Positions 1-8,731 of a stretch of 64,000 nucleotides of DNA are shown here, in pieces; the first letter of the stretch is position 1, and every line of letters starts with the position of its first letter. The position numbers and the translations under genes were made by a program. Below the pieces are notes generated by a model. That model was not told the origin of the DNA. It did not search any database and worked only from the letters and a program-made list of their open reading frames with translations. Source of the stretch: CBDDEC01 sp965198045 (GTDB taxonomy: Bacteria; Chloroflexota; Dehalococcoidia; UBA2979). The DNA is taken from positions 682,001 to 746,000 of the forward strand of contig CBDAOL010000012.1 in NCBI GenBank assembly GCA_965198045.1. The letters run 5' to 3'.

Positions 1-960
1 GCACGCGCTCACGACACTCGTCGATGACGATCGGGCAGCGCGTGTTGAACACGCAGCCCGGCGGTGGGCGCAGCGGGGAGGGCACGTCGCCGGTGAGGAT
101 GATGCGCTCGCGTGTGCGCTCCAGCTCAGGGTCGGTGATCGGCACGGCCGAGAGCAGCGCCTTCGTGTATGGGTGCAGCGGGTTCTCGTACAACTCGTTC
201 GAGTCCGCCAGCTCCATCATCTTGCCCAGATACATCACCGCCACGCGGTCGGAGATGTGCCGCACGACCGCGAGGTCGTGGGCGATGAACAGGTAGGTGA
301 GGCCAAATTCGTTCTGCAGATCCTCGAGCAGGTTGATGACCTGCGCCTGGATCGACACGTCCAGGGCCGACACCGGCTCGTCACAGACGATGAACTCCGG
401 CTCCACCGCCAGCGCACGGCCGATGCCGATGCGCTGGCGCTGTCCGCCGGAGAACTCGTGTGGGTACCGCTTCGCGAACATTGGGTTGAGACCGACCGCG
501 TTCATGATGAACTCGACGCGGTCGCGTCGCTCGTCGCCCTTGTAGAGCCCGTGGATCGCCATCGGTTCGCCGATGATCTGTTCCACGCTCATCCGCGGGT
601 TCAGGCTGGAGAACGGGTCCTGGAAGATCATCTGCATGCGGCGGCGGAACCGCCGGAGCTCGTGACCCTTGATCTCCGTCAGCTCGGTGCCCGCGAAGCG
701 GACACTGCCGGCCGTCGGGCGGTGCAGTTGGAGGATGGCGCGGCCGGTCGTGGACTTCCCACACCCAGACTCACCCACCAGGCCCAACGTTTCGCCGCTC
801 GTGACCGTGAACGAGAGCCCGTCCACGGCCCGCACGTCAGCGATCTTGCGCTGGATGAACAGCCCGGCCGTGACCGGGAAGTACATCTGAAGATCGGTGA
901 CCTCGAGCAGGGTCTCGCCCAGGGGGATGTTTGAGAGTTGCTGTGCTGGCGCTTCTGTTG

Positions 961-964
<4 letters not shown>
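1..964 (-). CDS. ABC transporter ATP-binding protein, peptide (OppF/DppF) type, 3' end outside window
   Basis: Reading leftwards from the ATG at 964, the frame stays open to base 1 (321 residues), so the C-terminus lies beyond the window. Visible are Walker A GESGCGKST near residue 64, the ABC signature FSGGQRQRIG, Walker B followed by DEPVSALD, the switch His in FIAHD, and the start of the cysteine-containing tail (GCVFNTRCP) typical of the oligopeptide/nickel branch. Members of this family energise import at the inner face of the membrane, usually as a heterodimer with a paralogue like the one encoded just upstream. The start overlaps that gene's stop (ATGA), indicating translational coupling. 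The substrate cannot be read: no permease or binding protein is in view. Confidence 0.93.
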
Positions 965-1995
<1,031 letters not shown>

Positions 1996-2162
1996 GGGCT
2001 CCCTCGCGCCTCTCGCCCCCGCCGTCAGGTCGCTCGGGCGTTCCCGGTTAGGCATCCGTTCGGGCTACTGTCACCGGTGGGCGGCTCCGAGCGTTGGACG
2101 CCCGGAGCGTGTGGCCGGTGTGCGCCCCGCCGCATCTTACGGTGAGCGTCGCAACTGTGGAC

Positions 2163-2247
2163 TGGTGGGGAAGAGGAGACTCGAACTCCTACGCCTTGCG
2201 GCACGTGATCCTAAATCACGCTCGTCTGCCAATTCCGACACTTCCCC
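2163..2247 (-). tRNA. tRNA-Leu (anticodon TAG)
   Basis: The reverse complement folds as a class II tRNA: acceptor GGGGAAG/CTTCCCC, a D-arm resembling other tRNA-Leu (TCGGAATTGGCAGACGA), anticodon stem CGTGA/TCACG with loop TTTAGGA (anticodon TAG, reading CUA), a long variable arm, T-loop TTCGAGT, discriminator A and encoded CCA. It follows tRNA-Lys on the same strand, 68 bases away, and probably shares its promoter. Confidence 0.95.
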
Positions 2248-2315
2248 ACGTCGGTCTCGGCACGCCCCGTTACGGGCCGTCCGGCCTCCTGCTGATCCTG
2301 GTTCCGCTGGCTCGT

Positions 2316-2390
2316 TGGTGAGCCCCCGGGGACTCGAACCCCGAACCGGCTGATTAAGAGTCAGCTGCTCTGCCATTGAGCTAGAGGCCC
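2316..2390 (-). tRNA. tRNA-Lys (anticodon CTT)
   Basis: The reverse complement gives acceptor GGGCCTC paired with GGGGCTC (two G-U pairs), D-arm GCTC/GAGC, anticodon stem GCTGA/TCAGC with loop CTCTTAA (anticodon CTT, reading AAG), T-arm CGGGG/CCCCG with TTCGAGT, discriminator A and encoded CCA. A strong promoter lies just upstream on the minus strand. Confidence 0.95.
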
Positions 2391-2397
2391 GGCAGGA

Positions 2398-2427
2398 AAC
2401 GTACCAGCGGGTCCGAGAGGCTGTCAA
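2398..2427 (-). promoter_or_regulatory. sigma70-type promoter for tRNA-Lys/tRNA-Leu
   Basis: On the minus strand TTGACA (2427-2422) is followed after 18 bases by TACGTT (2403-2398). The tRNA 5' end is at 2390, so the predicted transcript begins almost at the tRNA itself. This and the tRNA-Val promoter are the best consensus promoters in the window. Confidence 0.7.
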
Positions 2428-2456
2428 CGAAATGGACTCGTCGAGGGTGCTCCGCT

Positions 2457-2485
2457 TTGACCTGCGGCGGGAGCGCCCGTACGCT
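2457..2485 (+). promoter_or_regulatory. sigma70-type promoter for tRNA-Val
   Basis: TTGACC (2457-2462), 17-base spacer, TACGCT (2480-2485), with the tRNA 5' end 42 bases downstream at 2527. It faces away from the tRNA-Lys promoter 30 bases to its left. Confidence 0.7.
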
Positions 2486-2526
2486 CTGTGACTGTTCGCG
2501 ATCACGCCCGCGCGAGAGGCGTTTTC

Positions 2527-2603
2527 GGGCGGTTAGCTCAGCTGGCTAGAGCGCAGCGTTGACATCGCTGAGGTCACTGGTTCGAGTCCAGTACCGCCCA
2601 CCA
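2527..2603 (+). tRNA. tRNA-Val (anticodon GAC)
   Basis: A standard cloverleaf: acceptor GGGCGGT/ACCGCCC, D-arm GCTC/GAGC, anticodon stem CAGCG/CGCTG with loop TTGACAT (anticodon GAC, reading GUC), T-arm CTGG/CCAG with TTCGAGT, discriminator A and encoded CCA. Confidence 0.96.
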
Positions 2604-2686
2604 CCTTCTCCCACCCGACGCTGCCACTTGGGCGCCTACACCAGGGTGATTCGCGTCGTATGGCAACCGTCCGCGGCGCCTCGCGT

Positions 2687-2692
2687 TATCAT
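2687..2692 (+). promoter_or_regulatory. candidate -10 box for the thrS leader
   Basis: TATCAT lies about 50 bases before the first T-box helix, which suits a leader transcript starting near 2699. No good -35 is visible at 16-19 bases upstream, so the call is weak. The 83 bases between tRNA-Val and this box hold no gene that I can see. Confidence 0.35.
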
Positions 2693-2741
2693 GGATGCAC
2701 GCATGGGCGCGGCTCCGGCCGCGTTCTAGATCGAGCGTCGA

Positions 2742-3012
2742 CGGGGACACGTCGGGGCCGAGCAGCGACTGGCAGAGAACGGGGTGCCTCGAGGGCGCGT
2801 TGCGCCGACGAGGAGCTGAGAGCCCCGGAGTCGTGACGGCCATCGGTACCACCCCGGAGCCTGCGGGTGAACCCGCGGCGATGCCGCCCTCGTTACGGGC
2901 GACTGGAGCCTCGACTTTGTGCGCCCGCTCTGCGAGCGCGACACGTCGAGGGAAGCCGGGTGGAACCACGAGTGCGCCTCTCGTCCCTGCGACGGGAGGC
3001 GCGTTGCGTTTT
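2742..3012 (+). promoter_or_regulatory. T-box riboswitch leader of thrS, threonine specifier ACC
   Basis: The 476-base gap between tRNA-Val and thrS contains no gene but a T-box-like leader. The hallmark T-box GGGTGGAACCACG lies at 2958-2970, directly before an intrinsic terminator, as in known T-boxes. A Stem I candidate forms from CGGGG (2742-2746) with CCCCG (2852-2856) and GGCCG (2756-2760) with CGGCC (2837-2841). Its 3' internal loop holds ACC (2848-2850), a Thr codon, followed by the expected purine A. A further hairpin GCGGG/CCCGC sits at 2862-2875. Known mechanism: uncharged tRNA-Thr pairs with the specifier and with the TGGA bulge, stabilising the antiterminator so thrS is read. The motif, terminator and downstream gene are seen; the folding is by eye. 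Confidence 0.82.
2974..3012 (+). terminator. T-box-controlled intrinsic terminator before thrS
   Basis: Arms GCGCCTCTCGTC (2974-2985) and GACGGGAGGCGC (2991-3002) pair over 12 bp with one T-G pair around a CCTGC loop, followed by GTTGCGTTTT. The 5' arm overlaps the antiterminator partner of the T-box, including the CGTCCC typical of T-box terminators. Confidence 0.8.
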
Positions 3013-3079
3013 GGGGGGACTGACATCTCGGAGCGCGTGGTGGGCGCGGCCGGATGGCCCGCCCGGCTGGAGAAGCATC

Positions 3080-4858
3080 ATGGCTGACGAGGCACCAGTG
3101 GCCTTCGACGATCTCCCCGCGGAAGAACGCCTCTTCCGCATGCGGCATTCGGCGGCGCACGTGCTCGCCGAGGCAATGCTCGAGCGCTTTCCCGAAGCGA
3201 AGTACGCGATCGGGCCGCCGATTGAGCACGGCTTCTACTACGACTTTGAGCTGCCTCGGCCGCTCACTCCCGAGGACCTGCAGTGGCTCGAGCAGCGCAT
3301 GCGCCGCTCGCAGAAGCGCAACCTGCCCATCGAGGGCGAGCAGATCCCGAAGGACGAGGCGCGCGCGATCTTCGCCGACCAGCCGTACAAGCTCGAGCTG
3401 ATCGACGACATCGAGGACGAGACCGTCGGTCACTTCAAGCACGGCGAGTTCGAGGATCTCTGTCGCGGCGGCCACACCGACAACACCGGGCAGCTGGGGG
3501 CGTTCAAACTGACGCACTCGGCCGGCGCCTACTGGCGTGGCGATGAGAACAACACGATGCTCCAGCGCGTCTACGGCGTCCTCTTCCCGACAGCAGAGGA
3601 GTTACAGGCGCACCTCGATGCCGTCGAGGAGGCGCAGAAGCGTGACCATCGTCGCCTCGGGCGCGAGCTGGATCTGTTCTCGACGCACGAGGAGTTTGGG
3701 CCGGGCCTGATCTACTGGCACCCGAAAGGTAGCCGCGTTCGCAACGAGATCGAGAACGCCTGGCGCGAGGAGCACTACAACGGCGGCTACGAGATCGTCT
3801 ACACGCCGCACATCGGTCGCTCCACGCTGTGGGAGACGAGCGGGCACCTCGATTTCTACGCCGAGTCGATGTACTCGCCGATGGATGTCGACGGCAACGA
3901 CTATTACCTGAAGCCGATGAACTGCCCCTTCCACGTGCAGATCTACAACTCCTCGAAGCGGTCGTATCGTGAATTGCCGATGCGACTGGCGGAGTTGGGC
4001 ACGGTCTATCGCTACGAGCGCAGTGGCGTGCTGCACGGCATGTTGCGCGTGCGCGGCTTCACGCAGGACGACGCACACATCATCTGCACGCCCGAACAGC
4101 TCGACGAGGAGATCGACGGTGTCGTGCAGTTCGTGCTCAACCTGCTACGCCTCTTCGGCTTTGACGACTTCGAGGCGAGTTTCTCGACGCGCCCGGAGAA
4201 GGCCGTCGGCGACCCCGAGGAGTGGGAGCGGGCCGAGGAGGTCCTGCGTCGCGCGCTCGACCGCGCCGGCCTCGATTACGAGCTCGACGAGGGCGGCGGC
4301 GCGTTCTACGGCCCGAAGATCGACATCAACCTCAGGGACACACTCGGGCGATCCTGGCAGTGTTCGACGGTGCAGTTCGACTTCAACCTGCCGGAGCGGT
4401 TCGACATGAGCTACGTCGGTGAGGACGGCGCGGACCACCGGCCGTTCATGGTGCATCGAGCGCTGCTCGGATCGATCGAGCGCTTCGTCGGGATCATGAT
4501 CGAGCACTACGGTGGCGCGTTCCCGCTCTGGCTGGCGCCGGTGCAGGCCGTCGTCATCCCGATCGCCGACCGGCATGTCGAGTACGCACAGCACGTCGAG
4601 CGCGAGCTGCGTGCTCGACGCCTGCGCGTCGAGGTGGACGCGTCGGGCGAGCGCATGGGCAACAAGATCCGGCGCGCACAGCTGCAGAAGGTGCCGTACA
4701 TGCTCGTGGTCGGTGACCGCGAGGTAGAGGCGGAGCGGGTCTCCGTCCGAGACCGCAGTGGTGACGACCTGGGTGCGATGCCGCTGTTCCAGGTGGGCGA
4801 CCGCATGGTCGACGAGCGCGACAGTCGCACCGTCCAGGCCATTGTCGATGCCACGTAA
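3080..4858 (+). CDS. thrS: threonine--tRNA ligase, short form without TGS domain
   Basis: 592 residues. The N-terminal editing domain is present (HSAAH at 23-27, CRGGH at 128-132), then the class II catalytic core with MNCPFH near 281-286, RYERSGVLHGMLRVRGF and FMVHRALLGSIERF, and a C-terminal anticodon-binding domain. Start at ATG 3080, with GGAGAAGC just upstream. The enzyme charges tRNA-Thr in the cytosol and hydrolyses Ser-tRNA-Thr. Unlike the roughly 640-residue E. coli enzyme, the editing domain begins at residue 20, so the N-terminal TGS (N1) domain is absent. Expression is predicted to be controlled by the T-box leader upstream. Longer upstream frame would read through the T-box RNA and is not credible. 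Confidence 0.97.
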   Translation: MADEAPVAFDDLPAEERLFRMRHSAAHVLAEAMLERFPEAKYAIGPPIEHGFYYDFELPRPLTPEDLQWLEQRMRRSQKRNLPIEGEQIPKDEARAIFADQPYKLELIDDIEDETVGHFKHGEFEDLCRGGHTDNTGQLGAFKLTHSAGAYWRGDENNTMLQRVYGVLFPTAEELQAHLDAVEEAQKRDHRRLGRELDLFSTHEEFGPGLIYWHPKGSRVRNEIENAWREEHYNGGYEIVYTPHIGRSTLWETSGHLDFYAESMYSPMDVDGNDYYLKPMNCPFHVQIYNSSKRSYRELPMRLAELGTVYRYERSGVLHGMLRVRGFTQDDAHIICTPEQLDEEIDGVVQFVLNLLRLFGFDDFEASFSTRPEKAVGDPEEWERAEEVLRRALDRAGLDYELDEGGGAFYGPKIDINLRDTLGRSWQCSTVQFDFNLPERFDMSYVGEDGADHRPFMVHRALLGSIERFVGIMIEHYGGAFPLWLAPVQAVVIPIADRHVEYAQHVERELRARRLRVEVDASGERMGNKIRRAQLQKVPYMLVVGDREVEAERVSVRDRSGDDLGAMPLFQVGDRMVDERDSRTVQAIVDAT

Positions 4859-4996
4859 TGCCATCACATGCGGGTTTGCGAGTCTTACGCGCACATTGAA
4901 CGGGACCATCGCCGCGGCGCTAAGGTATCTTGCAGCGCAACCGGAGGGACCCGCCGTCCCGTTCTTCGGCGCGGAGTCCAACAGAGGGGACATGTG

Positions 4997-5587
4997 ATGA
5001 GCGTCGTTCGAAGGAAGTTACTGATCCTGCCGTCGGTCGCAGTGTTGGCCGTGGCGGCCGCATGTGGCGGCGGCGGTGACGACGATGGCGGCGGTGGTGG
5101 TGGTTCCGGCGGCGCCGTGGGCGCCGTCGAGGACTTCATCGAAGGCTGGGAGAAGGCCTCCGGTCTCGTCCGCGACGACATTGCGGCCGGCCAGGTTCGC
5201 CAGCTGCTGGGTGGCGAGCTTTTCGCCGGCGTTGAGGGCGTCCTCAGTGGCGGCGCGTCACCGGGCTCGATCGGCGAGCTGGGTTCCACGCGGCGACTCG
5301 ACCAGATCTTCAACGACTACATGGGCGTCCCCATCACCCCGGACGGGATCGAAGGCGAGCTCTTCCAGGTCATCACCTCTTCCCTCGCCGCGGATGAGGA
5401 GTCCGCCACGGTCCAGGTGAAGCTCCTGTACACCGCGAACGCGGCGTCGGCGCACGCTGCGGTCGGCAACATCAGCTTCGACGATGTCGTTGAAGTCCAC
5501 GAGGCCGTGATCAATGGCCCGGTGCGCACATTCGTCCTCGCCAAGGAGGACGGAGACTGGAAGATCGTCGAGATCAACGAGGGCTAA
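4997..5587 (+). CDS. predicted lipoprotein of unknown function
   Basis: 196 residues. The N-terminus MSVVRRKLLILPSVAVLAVA is a signal peptide followed by a lipobox-like AAAC at about 21-24, so the mature protein should be anchored through that Cys. A Gly/Asp-rich linker of about 15 residues precedes a small globular domain that ends in VLAKEDGDWKIVEINEG, which resembles the closing strand of NTF2-like or DUF4878-like domains. Start at ATG 4997 with GAGGGGAC upstream. It stands alone between thrS and a terminator. Function is not recognised; lipid anchoring is the only firm inference. Confidence 0.75.
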   Translation: MSVVRRKLLILPSVAVLAVAAACGGGGDDDGGGGGGSGGAVGAVEDFIEGWEKASGLVRDDIAAGQVRQLLGGELFAGVEGVLSGGASPGSIGELGSTRRLDQIFNDYMGVPITPDGIEGELFQVITSSLAADEESATVQVKLLYTANAASAHAAVGNISFDDVVEVHEAVINGPVRTFVLAKEDGDWKIVEINEG

Positions 5588-5617
5588 CAGACGACTTGCC
5601 TCGGTCAGAGGCTCGCG

Positions 5618-5650
5618 AGCCCGCCACTGTCGGTGGCGGGCTTCGTTGAC
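5618..5650 (+). terminator. intrinsic terminator after the lipoprotein gene
   Basis: A perfect 10-bp stem AGCCCGCCAC (5618-5627) / GTGGCGGGCT (5633-5642) with loop TGTCG, then TCGTTG. The U-tract is poor, so strength is uncertain. Confidence 0.6.
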
Positions 5651-5725
5651 CGCGGCGCGCCCTCGTGCCAGTGTGACGCGCGGAACGTGGCGACAGCGCG
5701 ACGGTCGCGCTGAGGCGGAGGCGGC

Positions 5726-7276
5726 ATGTTCAAGCGCGTGCTCATCGCCAACCGAGGCGAGATTGCCCTCCGCGTTCAGCGCACGTGCCGCGAGCTGGGC
5801 ATCGAGACGGTCGCCGTCTACTCGGATGCCGATCGCAACGCCCTGCACGTGCGTCACGCCGACGCCGCCGTGTGCATCGGACCGGGACGGGCGCTCGAGT
5901 CGTACCTCGTGATCGACAGGGTGATCGAGGCGGCCCAGCAGACCGGAGCCGATGCCGTGCACCCGGGCTACGGCTTCCTCTCGGAGAACGCCGACTTCGC
6001 TGACGCTTGCGAAGCCGCTGGCATCACTTTCATCGGTCCGCCCGGCTCAGCGATCCGTGCGATGGGCGACAAGGTCACGTCGCGGCGGCTCATGGAGGAG
6101 GCGGGCGTCCCCGTGGTGCCCGGCGCCAACGACATTGACATCGACGATCTCGAGGCGGCGCGCAGCGAGGCGGAGCGGGTAGGCTTCCCCCTGCTCGTGA
6201 AGGCCTCGGCCGGCGGCGGCGGCCGCGGGATCCGCCAGGTCGACAGCATCGACGAGTTGGAGGCGGCGATGCGCGCCTCAGGCTCGGAGGCGGCGACCAC
6301 CTTCGGCGACGCGACCATCTTCTTCGAGCGCTACGTCTCGCCGGCACGACACATCGAGGTGCAGATCATGGCGGACGCCCACGGCCACGTCCGCACCTAC
6401 GGCGAGCGCGAGTGCTCCATCCAACGGCGGCACCAGAAGGTGCTCGAAGAGGCGCCGTCCGTGGCGGTCGATGCCGAGCTGCGGCAGCGCATCTCCGAGT
6501 CGGCGGCGGCTGTCGCCCGATCCTGTGGCTATCGCAACGCCGGCACGGTCGAGTTCCTGATGGACGAGGACGGCGAGTTCTACTTCCTCGAGATGAACGC
6601 CCGCCTGCAGGTGGAACACCCGGTCACGGAGCTCGTCTACGGCATCGACCTGGTCGCACAGCAGCTCGCCGTCGCCGAAGGCGCGGAGCTCGACGAGAAT
6701 GAGCCCGTGCCGGAGCCTCGAGGCTGGGCGATCGAGGCACGCATCAACGGCGAGGATCCCTACAACAACTTCGCGCCGTCGCTCGGACTGGTCGAGCACG
6801 TCGACGTGCCGCAGGGGCCCGGCATCCGGTTCGACACCATGCTGTTCGACGGCCTCGACGTGCCTGTGTACTACGACTCGATGCTGGGCAAGCTCATCGT
6901 CTGGGCCGAGACGCGCGAGGTAGCGATCGATCGCCTCCGGCGGGCGCTGCAGGACCTCGTGGTGACCGGCATCAACACCAACGTGCCGTTCCACCTGGCG
7001 CTGCTCGATCACGCCGACTTCGCCTCGGGCGCGATCGACACCGGCTGGCTCGAGCGTGAGTTCGTGATGCCGGCGGAGCCGGACGACGACCGACGTGCCG
7101 AGGCAGCTCTGATCGCCGGCGGTATCGCAGCGACCATGGTGGCTGGTTCGGTCACGACCGGTCTTTCGACGGGCGGTCGTTCCAAGTGGGTGAGCGCTTC
7201 GCGCGCCGCCTCCAAGCGCGGAGTTCGCATCGAGGGAAAGGTGGGCGGGTGGCGTCGCGGCATCGGTTCCGAGTAG
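5726..7276 (+). CDS. accC: biotin carboxylase subunit of acetyl/propionyl-CoA carboxylase
   Basis: 516 residues. Starts FKRVLIANRGEIALRV, followed by the biotin-carboxylase N-domain, the glycine-rich ATP-grasp loop KASAGGGGRGIR near 160-171, ERECSIQRRHQKVLEEAPS, the EMNARLQVEHPVTE active-site strand and the C-domain. It carboxylates biotin on the carrier protein using ATP and bicarbonate. Start at ATG 5726 with GGAGGCGGC upstream; a weak promoter (TTGACC-17-CAGTGT, 5645-5673) could serve it. About 60 alanine/arginine-rich residues extend past the family domain and overlap the next gene. The adjacent biotinyl gene looks like the split C-terminal half of an acyl-CoA carboxylase alpha chain. No carboxyltransferase gene is in the window, so acetyl- versus propionyl-CoA is undecided. 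Confidence 0.93.
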   Translation: MFKRVLIANRGEIALRVQRTCRELGIETVAVYSDADRNALHVRHADAAVCIGPGRALESYLVIDRVIEAAQQTGADAVHPGYGFLSENADFADACEAAGITFIGPPGSAIRAMGDKVTSRRLMEEAGVPVVPGANDIDIDDLEAARSEAERVGFPLLVKASAGGGGRGIRQVDSIDELEAAMRASGSEAATTFGDATIFFERYVSPARHIEVQIMADAHGHVRTYGERECSIQRRHQKVLEEAPSVAVDAELRQRISESAAAVARSCGYRNAGTVEFLMDEDGEFYFLEMNARLQVEHPVTELVYGIDLVAQQLAVAEGAELDENEPVPEPRGWAIEARINGEDPYNNFAPSLGLVEHVDVPQGPGIRFDTMLFDGLDVPVYYDSMLGKLIVWAETREVAIDRLRRALQDLVVTGINTNVPFHLALLDHADFASGAIDTGWLEREFVMPAEPDDDRRAEAALIAGGIAATMVAGSVTTGLSTGGRSKWVSASRAASKRGVRIEGKVGGWRRGIGSE

Positions 7277-7767
7277 CCGACGAAGTTCGCACGGTCACCG
7301 TCAACGAGAACGGTGACCGCCTCGCCGTCAGCGTCGACGAGGGCGACGAGGTGCTCGTCGACGTCACGACCTCCGGCGTGCCCGGGCACTTCTCGATGAT
7401 CATCGATGGCACACCCGTTCGCGCCTACGTCGGGCGGGATGGCCAGACACTGCGCGTCACGGTCGAGGGCCGCACGTTCGAGTTGGAGCCCGCCTCCGGT
7501 GGTGCTCGCAGCCGCGGCCCGGTCGGCGCCGGCGACCCGCCGGGCCAGGTCCGTGCCATCGGCGGCATCGTCGTCGAGGTGCGCGTGAGCGTCGGCGACC
7601 ACATCGAGGTCGGTCAGACGCTCGCCATCATCGAAGCGATGAAGATGCAGAATGAGGTGCAGGCGCCGCGAGACGGCACCGTCACCGTGGTCCACGCCAT
7701 TCCCGGCGAGCGGATCGAGGCTGGCAGCCTCGTGATCGAATACGACCCGGACGAGGAGCCCGAGTAG
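7249..7767 (+). CDS. accB: biotin carboxyl carrier protein
   Basis: 172 residues with a C-terminal biotinyl domain: the biotinylation motif EAMKMQNEV places the target lysine at about 132. The N-terminal 80 residues form a beta-rich linker domain like that between the carboxylase and carrier regions of acyl-CoA carboxylase alpha chains. I chose the GTG at 7249 because GGGAAAGG lies 8-10 bases upstream; an ATG at 7186 would overlap accC by 91 bases. The carrier shuttles carboxybiotin from the preceding carboxylase to an unlinked carboxyltransferase. Coupling to accC by 28-base overlap is likely. Confidence 0.88.
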   Translation: MASRHRFRVADEVRTVTVNENGDRLAVSVDEGDEVLVDVTTSGVPGHFSMIIDGTPVRAYVGRDGQTLRVTVEGRTFELEPASGGARSRGPVGAGDPPGQVRAIGGIVVEVRVSVGDHIEVGQTLAIIEAMKMQNEVQAPRDGTVTVVHAIPGERIEAGSLVIEYDPDEEPE

Positions 7768-7820
7768 CATCGTTGGCTCGGTCCATGTCTCGCGCGCGCT
7801 CGTTCTCCCTCGTTCGTTCA

Positions 7821-7850
7821 TTGTGAGCGCCGATCCGCCGATGCTAGAAT
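7821..7850 (+). promoter_or_regulatory. promoter of infC-rpmI-rplT
   Basis: TTGTGA (7821-7826), 18-base spacer, and extended -10 TGC TAGAAT with the hexamer at 7845-7850. The predicted start near 7857 leaves a 40-base leader before infC. The same TGCTAG extended -10 recurs at 18742 and 59493. Confidence 0.6.
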
Positions 7851-7896
7851 CAGCGGACTCAAACCGGGCTCAGCCCCTGAACTGCGAGGTCAATCG

Positions 7897-8463
7897 ATCG
7901 CCAAAGAACTCCGGATCAACGACGAGATCCGCGTCCCCCAGGTCCGCCTGGTCTGCGAAGAGGAGCAGGTCGGCATCGTCAGCATCGACGATGCCCAGCG
8001 CATGGCCGACGAGGCCGACCTCGATCTTGTCGAGATCGCTCCCAACGCCGAACCGCCCGTCGCCAAGATCATGGACTACGGGAAGTACAAGTACGAGCAG
8101 GCCAAGCGCGAACGCGAGTCACGCCGCGGCTCCCGACAGGTGGAGTTGCGTGAAGTTCGCATGCGGGTGAAGATCGGGAAGCACGACTTCGATTTCAAGT
8201 CCCGTACGGCCAGAAAACTGCTGTTGGGCGGCGACAAGGTGAAGGTCTCCGTGCTCTTCCGAGCGCGTGAGATCACCCACCCCGAGGTCGGGCGAGAGCT
8301 CCTCGATTCGTTCTTCGGGGTGCTGGAGGATATCTCGGACATCGACCGACCGCCCCGCATGGAGGGGCGTTTCATGTCGATGATCCTCGACCCCTCCAAG
8401 AAGCTGGCCAGGGCCACCGCGGAGGCGGCCGACCCGGAGCCGGCCACCGCCGAGGCGACATAG
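7897..8463 (+). CDS. infC: translation initiation factor IF-3, predicted AUC start
   Basis: 188 residues: AKELRINDEIRVPQVRLVC matches the IF-3 N-terminus, followed by ADLDLVEIAPNAEPPVAKI, KIMDYGKYKYEQ and the C-domain (REVRMRVKIGKHDFDFK). IF-3 binds the 30S subunit and rejects non-canonical start codons. No ATG, GTG or TTG lies in frame between the IF-3 N-terminus and the promoter; the only near-cognate with a Shine-Dalgarno is ATC at 7897, with GAGGT at 7886-7890. infC is the classic gene that uses AUU or AUC and is thereby autoregulated. A start at the internal ATG 8002 would delete most of the N-domain. First gene of infC-rpmI-rplT. Confidence 0.93.
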   Translation: MAKELRINDEIRVPQVRLVCEEEQVGIVSIDDAQRMADEADLDLVEIAPNAEPPVAKIMDYGKYKYEQAKRERESRRGSRQVELREVRMRVKIGKHDFDFKSRTARKLLLGGDKVKVSVLFRAREITHPEVGRELLDSFFGVLEDISDIDRPPRMEGRFMSMILDPSKKLARATAEAADPEPATAEAT

Positions 8464-8502
8464 AGCACCCGGTTCACTCGGGGCGACACAGGGGTAGCGA
8501 CC

Positions 8503-8691
8503 GTGCCCAAGATGAAGACCCACAAAGGGACGGCTAAGCGCGTCAAGGTCACGGGCCGTGGCAAGCTGATGGTGCGTACCGCCGTCCCGAAGCGCCTGAA
8601 GCGCAAGCGCAGCCGCATGTACGGCCTGCGCCGCAACTCCGAAGCGCACCAGACCACGCGCCGCGCGCTGCGCAAGAACCTCCGAGGCTAG
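8503..8691 (+). CDS. rpmI: 50S ribosomal protein L35
   Basis: 62 residues, very basic: begins PKMKTHKGTAKRVKVTGRGK and ends RRALRKNLRG, the usual bL35 pattern. GTG start at 8503 with AGGGG about 10 bases upstream. Lies 39 bases after infC and 40 before rplT in the conserved order. Confidence 0.97.
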   Translation: MPKMKTHKGTAKRVKVTGRGKLMVRTAVPKRLKRKRSRMYGLRRNSEAHQTTRRALRKNLRG

Positions 8692-8731
8692 TTCGAGTCG
8701 CTCGAGAGCGACCACCACCAGGACCTGAGAC

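Noticed and set aside
173..934. 253-residue open frame opposite the OppF-like ATPase
   Set aside because: Mirrors a well-supported ABC ATPase on the minus strand; composition typical of antisense frames in high-GC DNA. The same holds for many other long antisense frames, for example 4145-4993 and 39238-40422.
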